64,000 nucleotides of DNA. Origin: Ochotona curzoniae. Taxonomy: Eukaryota; Chordata; Mammalia; Lagomorpha; Ochotonidae. Positions within the stretch are counted from its first letter, which is position 1. Every line of letters starts with the position of its first letter. The position numbers and the translations under genes were made by a program. Positions 1 to 12,050 of the stretch are shown in pieces. Location: positions 25,101,501 to 25,165,500 of the forward strand of contig NW_024466512.1 of assembly GCF_017591425.1 (NCBI RefSeq). The letters are read 5' to 3'. The notes beneath the pieces were generated by a model that was not told the origin of the DNA, made no database searches, and saw only the letters and a program-made list of their open reading frames with translations.

Positions 1-20
1 CTTTTCTCTGTCCCCTGCAG

Positions 21-232
21 GTGTGTCCACGGAACATGCATGCCTCTTGATGCTCTCTCCTACAGCTGCCAGTGCCAGGAGGGGTACTCAGGCGCCCTGT
101 GCAACCAGGCTGGGGTGCCAGCAGAGCCCTGTGGGGGCTTGCAGTGCCTGCATGGCCACTGCCAGGCCTCGGCCTCCAAGGGGGCACACTGTGTGTGTGA
201 CTCTGGCTTTGCGGGCAAGCTGTGTGATCAAG
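21..232 (+). CDS. SLIT1: SLIT1, penultimate coding exon (EGF repeats)
   Basis: This internal coding exon runs from a pyrimidine-rich acceptor (ctgcag, ending at 20) to the donor AAG|gtcagg at 232/233. The first base finishes a codon, and the frame then reads [16 protein letters not shown], with a second EGF module from [11 protein letters not shown] to GFAGKLCDQ. The six-cysteine EGF spacing, including CxCxxGYxG and CVCDSGFAG, is plain. The exon ends in phase 1, and its last G joins AG at 1023 to give a Glu codon (DQ|ESEC), confirming the splice. SLIT proteins are secreted axon-guidance ligands of ROBO receptors, and these repeats lie just before the C-terminal knot. I assign SLIT1 rather than SLIT2 or SLIT3 from the next exon's sequence and from the convergent LCOR gene. 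The rest of the gene lies to the left of the window. Confidence 0.93.
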
Positions 233-1022
233 GTCAGGGCCCCCCCTCCTGATGTGCCCTCTCCAGGGTCTCTCCCAACAGATACGACTTTTTTTAGCAA
301 CTGGATTTCTTTCTCCTTGTGACCTCAGTAGCCCCTCGGTGATCCCTGCCACTCCTCCACATCTGGAGCTGCTGCTGGGCCAGCAGCACCCCCAATTCTC
401 TGGGCACTGAGCCCCAACCCTGGCTGGCTCTAGCACTGGGCCTAGCTCACCCTGCAGCTCCCTCATCCTGGTCACGTGTCCTTCTTTGGCAAAGGTCTCT
501 CCTCACAGAAGAGACCCCCCCAGTCACGACTCTGGCCTGGATCCCCACATCTTGGCCCTATCACCTCAGGCCCCTGGGAGCAGCCAATGCCTGAGGGTTG
601 GGCACGCCTCCCCTGGCCCTGCCTGGCCAGCTAGACCAAAAGATTTCTTCTGGACTCCTGACAGCCAATGCCAGAGCTAATGCTGGGCAAGGGAAGCCAA
701 AGGGTGCACTTGGGCCCCTCCAGGGTCCCCTAGATCACCCCTTCCCCAGCATGCATTGCTCCAACCTCTTCTGTCTCAGCTCTGGGATGGAGTCCATGTG
801 ACTCAGCAGCCCCAACTGGCCTGGAGACTCCCCATTCCCATAAGCCCAGTGGAGGCATGTGCATGTGCATGTGGGCAGCCAGAGGGAGGATGCTGGGGAT
901 GGAGGCTGGGTCTGAGCACTCCAGATCCTGCCCACCTCCTCCTCCTCCTCCTGCCTCCCCAGGGGCAGCAGCAACCCCAGGAATGCACCCTGAGGCTTTC
1001 TCTCGGTATTTGTCCCATCCAG
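233..1022 (+). other. SLIT1: SLIT1 last intron
   Basis: This is a 790-bp GT-AG intron. A CT-rich stretch with a CTCCTCCTC run sits near 930-958, and the acceptor CCCATCCAG is at 1014-1022. An earlier AG after the run, at about 961, would not keep the DQ|ESEC codon junction. I see no gene or interspersed repeat inside. Confidence 0.85.
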
Positions 1023-1261
1023 AGTCCGAGTGCCAGGGCGATCCCGTCCGGGACTTTCACCAGGTCCAGAGGGGCTATGCCATCTGCCAAACCACGCGCC
1101 CGCTTTCGTGGGTGGAATGCCGAGGCTCCTGCCGGGGCTCGGGCTGCTGCCGGGGCCTGCGGCTGAAGCGGAGGAAGCTTACCTTCGAGTGCAGCGACGG
1201 GACGTCTTTTGCAGAGGAGGTGGAGAAGCCCAGTAAATGCGGCTGCACCCCGTGCGCCTAG
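1023..1261 (+). CDS. SLIT1: SLIT1, terminal coding exon (CTCK domain and stop)
   Basis: This exon encodes the C-terminal cystine-knot (CTCK) domain of SLIT1. From the shared Glu codon the frame reads [19 protein letters not shown], then [18 protein letters not shown], a GCC vicinal pair, the basic LRLKRRK, and [16 protein letters not shown], ending KCGCTPCA and TAG at 1259-1261. Ten cysteines are visible, as expected for a CTCK fold. [24 protein letters not shown] fits my recollection of SLIT1 and differs from the SLIT2-type and SLIT3-type ends I recall. The domain supports dimerisation and heparan-sulphate binding in the family (known, not shown here). A long open frame on the opposite strand (803-1441) is a GC-rich shadow. 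Confidence 0.95.
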
Positions 1262-3480
1262 GCGGGCCGGCGGGGCGGGCCAGGCCGGGCGGGTGCGGGT
1301 GCGGGTCATCGCATGTGCAGGGACTGAGACCCCCACCCGGGGAGCCTGACCGCTCCCGCCAGTCTGGAGCTGCTGCTCGGACAGGCGGGCGGAGGACCGG
1401 CGAACAAGAGGGTGACCATCTTCTCCGCAAGTGCCTTGCACAAATAGGCGCTTAATAAATATTTGTGGAATGAGTGTGCGCGTGAGGTCAGCCCACCTCC
1501 TTGCGGGCCACCTGGGTGCCTCAGCCTAGAGCCTTGGAAGACCCGAAGCTGGGTGCCCAACCCTAGAAGTCCCCACTGCCAACCTCCCCGGAGCGGCCAG
1601 CTGGTCTGGGTCTGTGCCCGCAGCGTGGGCAGCACAGGGTGATGAGGAATCTTGCCTGTGGCAGCACCTGGGCCTCTGCAACCCCAAAGCTGGGTGTGCA
1701 GCTGCATCGAGACGCCAGGCCTCTGAGCCTCCACGTCCCGCAGAAGCCCAGCAGCTTGGGGAGGGCCGATCCATTGCGGAGGGTGGGGGTTCTAGGTTCA
1801 CCAGCCACAAGGTGCATGGTCCTGGGCACTTTCGCACACTTATCTAGGGGCTGCTTGGTGGGTGAGTGTGTGTATGGGGAAAGGGTCTCAGCTTAAAGTC
1901 CCTTGAACTACAAGCAGGTCCACGGCCCAGGTTTCAGAAAACCTCCTCCAGCCAGTTTCTGGGCCAGTTTCTGCCTTCACCCTGGTCCCTCAGGTGGCTC
2001 TCCCACAGAGATCTTTGGAGATCCATTTTCTGGGATTACATCACCAAGTATTCACCGCCTAACTGGGGCTGGGCCCTGGGGTTGTGCAGCCCCAGACGGC
2101 AGGTGTGAGTGGCTCCCAGATGAATGGGAAGGCAGCATTGTGAGAAGCGGCCCCAGCCCAGGTGCAGCTGCGCCTCCACCAAGCCGCCCAGTGTTGGACA
2201 CTGCTTCCTACACGGTCAGGTGAAAACCTCAAAGATGGCTTTTGAACCTAAATAGCCAGCTGAGGCTGCAGAGTTCAGCACTGGTCTTCCAGAAGTCTCC
2301 TCCGGGGGAGCAGGGGAGAACAGCATGTCTCTTTCCTGGCAGCCTCCTTGCCTGGAGTGGTGCTGTGCCTTTGTGGATGGTAGGCAGCCCATGTGGGCAG
2401 CCCTTAATGCTGGTTAGTAGGGGGTGTGGGTCTCTGTGGCTGTGACAGTTTCACGTTCCCTCACAGCAGTACTCCAGCCAGCAAACATGTATGCCCTGTA
2501 ATGGGAAGAGTAAGCTGCCCTGTCCTTCTGACTCATCTGCCCCTCAAAGGGGCCCAGCTGTATTTTCTTGCAGTTGTGAGCCAGGCCAGAGGGATCCTGC
2601 TCACTGCCAGATGGACAGCAACTGGGCCTCCTGGGGTTGCACAGCCTACATGTCTTGAGTCTTCAGGCGCTGTGGGGCCTTGGAGAACAGCAGCAACAAC
2701 CCATTGAGGGTAGGCTTGAGTGCCAGTAGCTTGCCCTTCTCCTAGAAGACGTGTGCCCCAGGCCTCACCAATCCCGAGAAGGACAGCTTCCTCAGCCACC
2801 ACCATTTCCCTCCATTCTGGAGAAGCTAGTTCCTGGGACTGAGAGGGCACTGACTGGCACTGACTCTCCCCCCGCCTTTGCAGAAAGTGCAAGGGACACT
2901 ATACATGCCCAAATCCCCCACCCCAGGCTGACAAGCTGGTTTCTAGGGAACACCATGTGAGTCTTCGGTTGCCCCTGCTGGCCCTTCCAGCCTGAGGACT
3001 GGAATCCACAAGGGCAAGGATAGCCAGTGGCCAAGGGAGCTCTGTGTCCCACGATCAACTCTTCTGCAATGAGGCCTCCAGCCAGCAAGATGCCAAGGAC
3101 CTGCACCCTCACCCTCCTGGCCTGCACACACGGAGCTTGCTGAGTCCCAGAAGGGAGCACCTGTGAACTGTCCCTCAAAGAAGTTGCCTCCTCACCCCAC
3201 CTCCACTTTGGGCAAGACCTTCAGTTCACCTGTGGTCACCTTTAGCTGTTTCCATAAACCATGTACTGAAGCAATTGAGGAAGCTGTTGCTGGGCCAGAC
3301 TCCCTGCAGAGGTCTTAGGAAATGGAAAAGGCTGGACTGTCTCCTTGCCTGCTGTTAGCCTAACCGCAAAAGTATCTCTTTATACAGAATACTTACAGAT
3401 TCTAATATATATTTGTATTTCATTTTGTTATAGTATTTTTATATGTTAAAGTCAACACCCAGTGTCTTGTTTTGCTTTTC
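1262..3480 (+). other. SLIT1: Probable SLIT1 3'UTR
   Basis: Non-coding sequence follows the stop. It is GC-rich at first and AT-rich around 3360-3460, where a TATATATTTGTATTTC-type stretch is followed after 3480 by a GT-rich run (TGTGTGGTTGTGGTC and beyond). That pattern suggests a 3' end near 3470-3480, although no canonical AATAAA lies just upstream; AATATA near 3403 is the nearest weak variant. A length near 2 kb is reasonable for a SLIT 3'UTR. The end point is an inference. Confidence 0.5.
1432..1478 (+). repeat. MIR 3'-end remnant carrying AATAAA
   Basis: The text AGTGCCTTGCACAAATAGG, followed by CGCTTAATAAATATTTGTGGAATGA, matches the familiar 3' tail of mammalian-wide MIR elements (gtgcctggcacatagtaggcgctcaataaatgtt...). 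It lies about 170 bp after the SLIT1 stop and provides an AATAAA hexamer at 1454-1459, so it could serve as a proximal poly(A) signal. Confidence 0.65.
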
Positions 3481-5385
3481 AGATGCTGTGTGGTTGTGGT
3501 CTTTGGTTGGGGGTTTCTGTAGTCTTATTTCGATCAACTTAGATTGGGCCTGTGAAGGAGCCACCCCTTCCCCTTCCCTGGAAGTACTGGCTTAGGGTTT
3601 GTTGATATTGTCTGTTGTCTTCCATGTGAACATGACATTGATTCACTCATCCTGCCTTGCTGATGTCTTTTTCTCTGCTGGGGGTGAGCTTGGTGCTGCT
3701 GGCATTCATCCTTCCAGGGCACAAGAGCTTCTGAGCTGACCACAGATGGGCATAGCCTAGCATACACATGTACACACACACACACACTCTCTCTCTCTGC
3801 CCTTGGAGCCTTCTAGTTGGTCTTCCTGAAGTGGCAAATGACAATTTCTCCTGAAGGAAAGGGAGGCCTAGGGGACACCTGGGGCCTGATTCCCTGGTCT
3901 ACTACCACTAGGGCAGAGCTGGGCACAGCACACACTGTCTGGGGGAGCTGTCCACCTTCACCCCTGAAGTGTGCACCAACCATCATAGCCTGCAGGGCTA
4001 TGTTGAACCTGGCTCTGAGGGTTTTGGAGCATCCACGTAGCCAAGGAGACATTGATACTGTCCCAGGGGTCCTATAAGGTTTATCTGCTTGTCCCAGGGA
4101 TTCACAGGGATGTGCAGAATGGGAGCAAGTGTGCCTTTCTAGTGGTTCTACTACCATTTCAGGTTGGAAGATTGTATCTGGGAACCTTCTGGATGTAGGA
4201 TATGAGCATCCAGGGAGGCCAGGCCCTGGCAGATAAGGCTGGACACACTGATCACTGTGCGATTGGGCAGTAAGCAAGTCTTCAAAATGATTTGAGAAAA
4301 CAAGAACAGGGTACAGGAGAGAAAACAGGTTTGAGTAGGGCTATTCACCCAAGTGCCTCAGGGAGCCAAGTCAGTCAAGTGGGCCCTGCCCTCCTGGCCC
4401 ATCACTTGCAGTATCAGGCTCTATTGAAGAAGCAGAGTGACATCTTACAAATGGCAATCAATTTAGAGACTGTGGCACATGCTCCCCTCTACTGAGTGCC
4501 AGCAAATTCCTAACACAAGCATCTGGGTAATAGCAGTGTCACATTTTCCATCTTTGTTAAGAAGCTCATAGGAAAAGCAATAAGCTAAACAAAACTCTTC
4601 CGTGGGGTGCTAGTTTGCAACTTCTGCACTTTAAGTAAAATCAGTGGCAAATTTCAGCACTGACATTCCCAGCTCAAGGAATGGCAGGGCTTGGGTGCAG
4701 AGTGGAGGCAGCAGGAACGCCCAGATTTCCACCAGGCATCCAGTTTGATGACTGAGCCATCAGGTTTGCCTGGGATTGGTGGCAATGCAATTCTCTCACC
4801 CCTGTACCAAAGCCCCCAGAACCTGGAACAGTGATTCAAGAAACTTCTAACTGGAACTAGGTGTTCATTTTTCTAAATTCAAACTCAGAAGGGGTGGCCT
4901 AATAACTAGATGTTGGCTAGCTTGAGCTGGTTATGCATCCCCATGGCCACTTTCAGATGAACCTGTTAATGAAATCGCGGTGGATTCAGCATGAATCACT
5001 GTCCGGTGGGTCACAAATCAATCAACTTGCAAGAACAGAAAAGCAGCAGGCCATGAGGCCAGCCAAAGGACTTCCTCTGTACTCTCTTGGGAAGCCTGGC
5101 CGCAGGCTGCACACTCAGTGGGAGCTTGCCTGAGGTCAGTGGCTTGACCACCACTGCTGCTGGATTCTCAGCATGAAACACCTTCAGGGTGCCTTAAAAG
5201 CTATGCCATGGGAACCTAAGGGTTCAACCGTATATTTTCCTTTTCATGAAGCTAGGCATAACTCACACAAGGATGTAGAATCCACATTAGCACACAAGTA
5301 GTGCTCTTCGGGTTCTTCCAGCAGTTTGTCAACTACCTGATGCAGGTGACAATCTGAATGCAGGGCTTTAGTGACCACCTCCTCC
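3481..5385. other. Convergent intergenic interval between SLIT1 and LCOR
   Basis: The two genes face each other tail to tail here. I see no splice-compatible coding exon and no recognisable interspersed repeat. The only repeat is a short CA then CT microsatellite at about 3772-3799. The short open frames show no family resemblance. Confidence 0.5.
3772..3799. repeat. Short (CA)n(CT)n microsatellite
   Basis: Roughly eight CA units run directly into five or six CT units. Confidence 0.85.
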
Positions 5386-5425
5386 AGTGACCACACCGAC
5401 ACACTTTAATATCAAAGAAGTTTAA
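5386..5425 (-). terminator. LCOR: Candidate poly(A) region for the long LCOR/PALI1 transcript
   Basis: Read on the minus strand, two ATTAAA hexamers (plus-strand TTTAAT at about 5405 and 5422) are followed at once by a GT/GGT-rich stretch (GTGTGTCGGTGTGG). This is the usual order of a poly(A) signal and downstream element. The position is about 10.2 kb past the PALI1 stop. On the plus strand a CAATAAAATAA lies just to the right at about 5433-5443, so the site could also act for read-through from SLIT1. This is an inference from hexamers only. Confidence 0.35.
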
Positions 5426-8400
5426 TATGCTGCAATAAAATAAGCGCCTTGGAAAAGCTCATGGAATAGATGCCAACATTAGAGAAAACCCTCCCATACC
5501 TCCTCTAGCCCCATCCCCACCCTTCAAAACCAAACAAGAATCTGAAATGACACAGAAAATCCTTCCAGGCTTGCACTGCAGTGCGGGACCCTTTACCAAT
5601 ACCAAGAACACAGTTTCCTACAAAGCCTAAGAGGAAAGAAAACACAGAAGCACAGGAAGTCTACAGGATTTCAATATTCAAGAGACTCAGTACAGATTCA
5701 AAGTTAAAATAACTCCAACTTTTATAGCTATACATATTGTTTTAAAGCAACTTAATATATTTTAAAATTTCATATATACACTCTCAAAGGTTTTTAGGTG
5801 AGGTATGTAAACATTGTCTAATGAAAATTTTCAATGCTTCAAACCAACAAATTCACAGCATACATTGAATTTTCATCCATTAAAGACACAGTATTTTCCT
5901 AAACTCACTAACATAGTGGAAATCCAAGCCTAAGAGGCACACACCCGGTCTTCTGGGCTACCACTTGCAGGTCTCTCACACTTCACTGCTTTTGGGAAGA
6001 CACCTCCTTACAGGCTAGGATCACACCCTTGGTCAGGAGAGGTGAGGCCCCCTCAGGCCTGTCCTCAGGCATCTGGGTTACTGGCTAAGACTCACAAGAC
6101 AGCAACAAGGAGCACAGCTGGACAACTACAAGATTGACCTGGGCAATGACAACACTGAGAGGAACCAGAAAAACCTTTAAAGGAACGGTAGAGATTCACT
6201 TTAGAGCTCCCTGAATCCATGGCCGGATCAGCAGCCCTGCCCCTAACTCATTCTGGAGGGTCATCGCGGCCTACAAAGAAGAAAATCCCCACACGGCACC
6301 TGAGCATCAGTTACATTGCATGGGCCTCCAATGACCCCCAGCCCCCAGCCTCAGCCAGGACTCTGGGCTGTGCTTCCCCGCCAAGTCAGGCTGAGCTTCT
6401 CAACACCATAACGCACACCGGGAGGATAATGCCATGAGTTTACGGACACCAGTGCATGAGGGCACTGGCCAAGGACCTTTGAGGAGCTCAATTTTGAAAA
6501 CTACTTGTTCCCTGAGGGTAAACAGCAGGTGTCTATTGAGATCGGGGCTAATATGGGCATTTTTATCATAAGGTAATAACACTTGGGGAGCCTCAGGCCA
6601 GAATTCTACTTTATCTCCATATGATCTACAATACACCTCCCCCCACCCTCCCACCCCAAGTAGTCACCTCCCCAACAACACACCACCTGACAACTGCTTT
6701 CCTCCTTGCTTGCTTTCAGGCTCAGCAATGGAAAGTTTTATCCTAATGCACCCACTTCAGTCTAAAAAAACACTAGTGAAAAATTCCAAACACCATCATA
6801 AATACAAAAGAGACATATTCCAAAAGCCTAAAAAACTACATTACTTCTATTAAGGGTTATCTGGGTGTGGGTAATTATTTTCCACAAAATTTAGGTCACA
6901 AAGGAGAGGCTGCTAAACAACTTTAGGAATCTGTTGAACTAAACACGCTGTGAGGAATGAACATGGTGACCCCAGAGATGTAACCCCAGACACAAGGGCA
7001 GCTCTACATATCCAAGGTATGTGAAGCCCAGGCACAGGGGAGGCTTAGCAAAGGGCTAGCTTTGAAAGGCAGGTCAGATACAGCCGAAGCATACTGAATT
7101 TGGTCACTTAAATTTCTCATTGAAAAAGTTATTTATTCAACAGCCAAACAAGCTTTGCCTCAGCTTGATGTTGCTTGTTTTTCCACATGTATGCCCAGTT
7201 TTGACGTGTCTGGAGCTGGCAGGTCTCTCATTCATCGTTTGGGTTCAACAACCCAAGGGAGCGTGCAAACAGAAGCAAAAATTCAAGTATAGCAACCTGT
7301 CCTGCCAAGGCAAGTGGTCTTCGCAAGAGCTGTTCTACCCACCCCCCACCCTATCCTCTGAGACAAGGGCCAGTGTGGACCCAGGATAAATGCTATCACC
7401 TAGGACCTTATTGCTTATGGGCAACACACCAGAAAGAACACCTGGAAATCTGCTCAGCAGATTTGGATACTGACCACTGACTGGTTTATCATAATCTGTG
7501 TATTTATAATATATAACATAACCAGATGAGAAGAGGGGGCGGTTAAAGCTAGAATTAGATGTAGCATTACAGATCAAATGCCCCAAACAGATCTCAAACC
7601 TGCTGGTTTTTGTTCTTTCTGCATGTGTGAACTGTTATGAAAGGAAGTCCACTGCTCAAAATAGATTCTTCTAGAATACTACAATACAAACCAACATCAC
7701 TCAGAACACGAAATCTGTATACAGCACATGTAATAAATACTTTTTAGAAAACTATTTACAACATTACTTCTGGTGAACATTTAGATGAGAGCAAAATTTC
7801 TTCCTGCAAAGGGTAAAAAAGTTTTGACTGTCTAGTTCAGTGCTAAATTCCCTGGCATCTAGTTATCCATTCACATTTCATCTTTACATCAGATCTGCTT
7901 ACAAAGAGTATCTTAGAAAAAATTCTCCAGCATCACTATTCAAGTGTCCTCCACATTTGCTTAGAAAACACAAAGGGAGGCTTTAGGAAAACACGCAGAT
8001 TACGGTTCAAATTGACTACAAAAATCCCTGTGTACCTGGTCTCCCGGCTCCCTGAGGGACCAGAGTTGTAGTTCTCAGTCCAGCTGGCAGGACAGGAGAA
8101 TCAGGCCTCAGCAGAGGTGCCCACAGATGGGGCACAGGCAAGAGGAAACATGACCACCATGAGACACTGCTCCATGACAGCTACGGGTGCTCTGAACTGC
8201 AGACCAGGACTCCTGAGAAGTACAGCTGAACACATCTTACAACAGATGGTCTTCTTCTGTAACCACTGGCTATAGGTCAGACTGGCCCACATCTGCACAG
8301 GTGTTGAAATGGCAATGGGAAGTGCAGGAGAAGCAAGAGGAGGAGAGAAGCAGGAGGTGAAAGTGGAGAACAAAGGTCCTCATGAGCATAGTCAAGGTGT

Positions 8401-11012
8401 AGAGGAAACTGCCTATCTCCTGAGGTCAAACGAAGCAGAAACACATCTTGACACTTCCTCAAGCAGCCAGCAGTTTCTTCATATACCCCAGGTGTGTGGT
8501 TATGGATTTCCTTGGGGTTAAAACTAAGGCTCATTTCCCTGCACAGATGGAAGTGAATAGTTGAATGTAAAAAGGTGCATGTAAGAAATGGGCTGCTGGA
8601 GGTGAGCCCTAATGCCATGCTCAGCACAGCCAAACCCAGTTTATTTTGGGATGGGTGATGGTTCAGGTTCCCACTCCACATTGCATCTGCCTAAACATAG
8701 TGAGGGTTTCCAAGCCACACCTGCCTGTCTCTGCTGTGCTGCCTGCATGTTCATGGTTGGACATAATGGTGAGGATGGGTGAAAGAACATTTTTTTAAAG
8801 AAAGCCCTTTTAAGGTTAGTATTTTGTTGTTGTTGTTAAAATAATAAATATTTTCTGTAGAATTCTGAACAGAAAAATATTGCTATTTATACAGTAAAAT
8901 AAAATTCCAGTGGTATTAATATGTGTTATATATGTATCAAACCAGTCTCCTAGAAAAACTGAGAGGTGCAGACACTACCATGAAATAAGAAACTTTAAGT
9001 AACAGTGGCTCTCAAACAATACCCTGCCGTGGTGCAGATCTACAAGATGAGTCAAATCTTACTTGCATGCCATCTTCCTTCTAATCAGCTCCCAGTGCTG
9101 CAGCTTCCGCTGCCAGACAACAGGGAGTGTGACCATGGGATGAAAACCAAGGGGATTAGTTGAACAGCTTTTGGATCCAATGGCTAAATACAAAAGTCAA
9201 GGAAAAAAAAAATACATTTCCTGTGACAAAAATGTGCTCAGTGGAGCACTCTGGGAGATGAGACTGTCCCAGAGCGAAGGATCCTGGAAGGCAGATGGTG
9301 GTAGAAATGGAAGGACAGAGGAAGGAAAAGGCAAGATACTGACAAAGGATGACTCCTCAAAATGGGGAGGTGAAGCAGGCCTGGCCAGGGTGGGGCTTCA
9401 CTGGCCAGGCCAGAGGGCCCTGAAGTCTAAAGCTGCTGGTGTGCCCACAGGGTGAGGATGGGATGCTGGTATTTCTAAAAGAACACAAGGTCTGAATAGA
9501 AGATTCAAACAGGCAAAAGACCAGCCATTTCTGCACAGAAGTCATGAGCAAATCATGGAGATTAAGAAATTTGCAAATGTGCTAGAAAAAGGGAAACTGA
9601 GGGCTCTTGTGAACAGTTCCAAGGCCCTTTGCCTATGGGATGAGACACGATTTCAGGCTGATTTCATAAAGAAAGCATTTGTGCTGAGCACTATTGCAGT
9701 GGAGTCTTTCCCCAGAGTCAGGTTCACTCTGGTTCATAAAAACGAAGCCAGCCATACTTTTAGTTTGAAATACAGACAGAAAGGCACGACTATATGCCAA
9801 CAATCATCAACAAATAATCAGGAAGGGAGGATATTGTGCCTCTTTCAAATGTATATGTATCATTCAGGAATAATGCCCAAGAGCAGCTGTGTATTAAGAT
9901 CAATATTCAAGACACTCTAAAATCCAAAGGCGAACTGTTCCAACATTGGACTCCATGAACAAAAAGTGCCCAGAATGGCCATTGCAAGGATCAGTAAACT
10001 TCTGCTGCAGAGGGCAGGTTATAGTAGACTGTGAGACAACTTAATTCTGCTTTACATGAAAATTTGCTTGTCCAGTTTCTCACATGCACTGTGTTAGCCT
10101 GGGTCTCTAATAGGCAGTCCATACTTCAGGTGGCCTACATGCCAAGCACCCAGTCAGCAGGGAAAGCTGTGATTAAGCCTATTGGGCAAACCAGCCGCAC
10201 AAATGCCCCTCTGAAGGATGGCGTCTAAGATGTTTCCTGAGCACGGAGAATAAATCACCAAGGCTCTGGGAAAAGCAAGAATGGACAGACAGGAGTCAAG
10301 GGAAGGAACTGACCAGTTCTGGTTCAATTCCCAGGGCAAAAGCAAGAGGGCACCCTCAACAAAGTGCCCAAGGTGGCTGCTCAGCCCCCAGGAGAGTGCA
10401 GCCCAGTACAGCAGAGCCTTGAGTGGAGAGCAGCATCTAAGAGCTCTCCAGTTTCGGCTGAATACAAACTTCTCTAAAGGAAACAGGTTACACATCCAAG
10501 TCTTCCAGAATACCCACTGTACAATATAGGACTCTGTTCAGAGCTTTTGAGGGATGGGGTCTATTGAATGCTGCCTCAAACAGCTTTCTAAAATTCTGTT
10601 TTTAGAAACATATATCCTTAAAAAGGATTTGAGAGCATGCATGGGAAGTACTTATGCTAGAATATGAAGACTGTTTTGCTGATGTGATATGCACAGTGTG
10701 ACTTTATACTTACATATAAATGTATAGTAATTTCAGTTGATACCAAGCCATAGTAAGACATGAAACCAATAGCTAATGATACAAAATGACAGGCTTGTTT
10801 CAAAATTGAAATAATTAAATCACTTTCTAGACTCATTGGTATAAATATCTCACTTTCAAAAATGGCATAGAAACCTAATCCTTAAGTTTTGAGGGGAAAC
10901 AAAACATGAATTTCCTGGACCTAATCCCTAGCATCTTGTCCAGAATTGCTATTTTCCCCAGAGAATTCCAAAACCCGCTTTTCCTTTATTAGCCTTTTTT
11001 TCTGTGAACAAA

Positions 11013-11325
11013 AATTATTTATCTTCTTTTTGAAAGGCGTAGTGACAGAGAAAGATGGCGAGACCTATAGATCTCCCATCCACTGGTCCACTCCTGAAAT
11101 GGCAGCAATATCCAGAGCTGGATCAGGCTGAAGGCAGGAGCCTGGAATTCCATCTAGGTCTGCCATATGGGTGGCAAGGGCTCAAGCATGTGGGCCATCT
11201 TCCTCTGCCTTCCCAGGTGCATTGGCAGGGAGCGATATGGAAGTTAGGATTTGAATAGGTGCTTCAACATAGGATGCTGGTATTGAAGGTGGTGGCTTAG
11301 TATGTTGTACCAACACTGGCCCGTG
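11013..11325 (-). mobile_element. Lagomorph C-type SINE
   Basis: This is an antisense copy. The A-tail complement (AAATTATTTATCTT) is at the left, and the body shows the reverse complement of the SINE's GATGGAAGATCT-like, GGCCTGG-like and CATATGGGTG blocks. CpG-poor and diverged, so old. Confidence 0.75.
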
Positions 11326-11924
11326 TTGGCTTACCTTTAATAACATTAATCACATGACTGAAAAGATATGTCAATGCATTTTTGTTTGCCTGAAGGTTGA
11401 TAAAAAATATTAAGAACAATGATTTAGGTCTGTTTCCTCTTTCTGAAGAGACTTTTTCAGTATCTGTGATTTCAGCAGATTAAAGCCCATCTCAAACAAA
11501 AATCTTGGCTTACTTAGGAGTAAATCAGAGGTGAATACAGAGTCAGTTCCGAGATTGAAAACTCTTGTGAGTTGAAGAGTGCCCCAAGCCACAAAACTTG
11601 AGAAGGCTGGCTGTCTTTTGCTCCTGGGTTCTGGTTCTGTAGACTAGGGAGGACTAGTTCTGGTCATCCTTGGTGGGTGACCTAAGACAGAATGCTCAGG
11701 CAGCTCAAGTTTAAGGAGATGGTTGGTCAATGTGCTCTATCAATCCAGCAAGAAGAAATACAAAGCAACAAAACTAAGGAGCAAGGGGAAGGAATGAAGG
11801 GAACAGAAAGGCAAGCAAAAAAACAGAGAAGAGAAAAATCAGGGAAGATCTGTTTCTGAAAACTGATTGTTTTTCAAGTGGAGATGGGGGGAGAGGTGAC
11901 AGCAAATCTTAAAAGATCCAGGCA

Positions 11925-12050
11925 GTAGATATGTTCTCCATCACAATGGCTCAACTCTGTCCCACAGACAACAAAAAAAGCAAATGGGAATAGCCATGTC
12001 CCAATAAAACTTTATTTGCAAAAACAACCAGCCCATACTCTGCAAACCCC
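11925..12050 (+). mobile_element. Old hAT/Charlie-type DNA transposon relic
   Basis: The order GATCCAGGCAGTAGATAT, TGGCTCAACTCTG, AATAGCCATGTCCCAATAAAACTTTATTTGCAAAAACA (quoted in part) follows a widespread mammalian non-autonomous element remembered as '...aaagggccagatagtaaatattt...caataaaactttatttacaaaaac'. I am not certain of the family name. On the minus strand it gives an AATAAA at 12016-12011 inside the LCOR 3'UTR. Confidence 0.6.

Noticed and set aside
803..1441. 212-codon open frame antisense to the SLIT1 last exon
   Set aside because: It overlaps the SLIT1 CTCK exon, has composition typical of GC-rich antisense and resembles no family.
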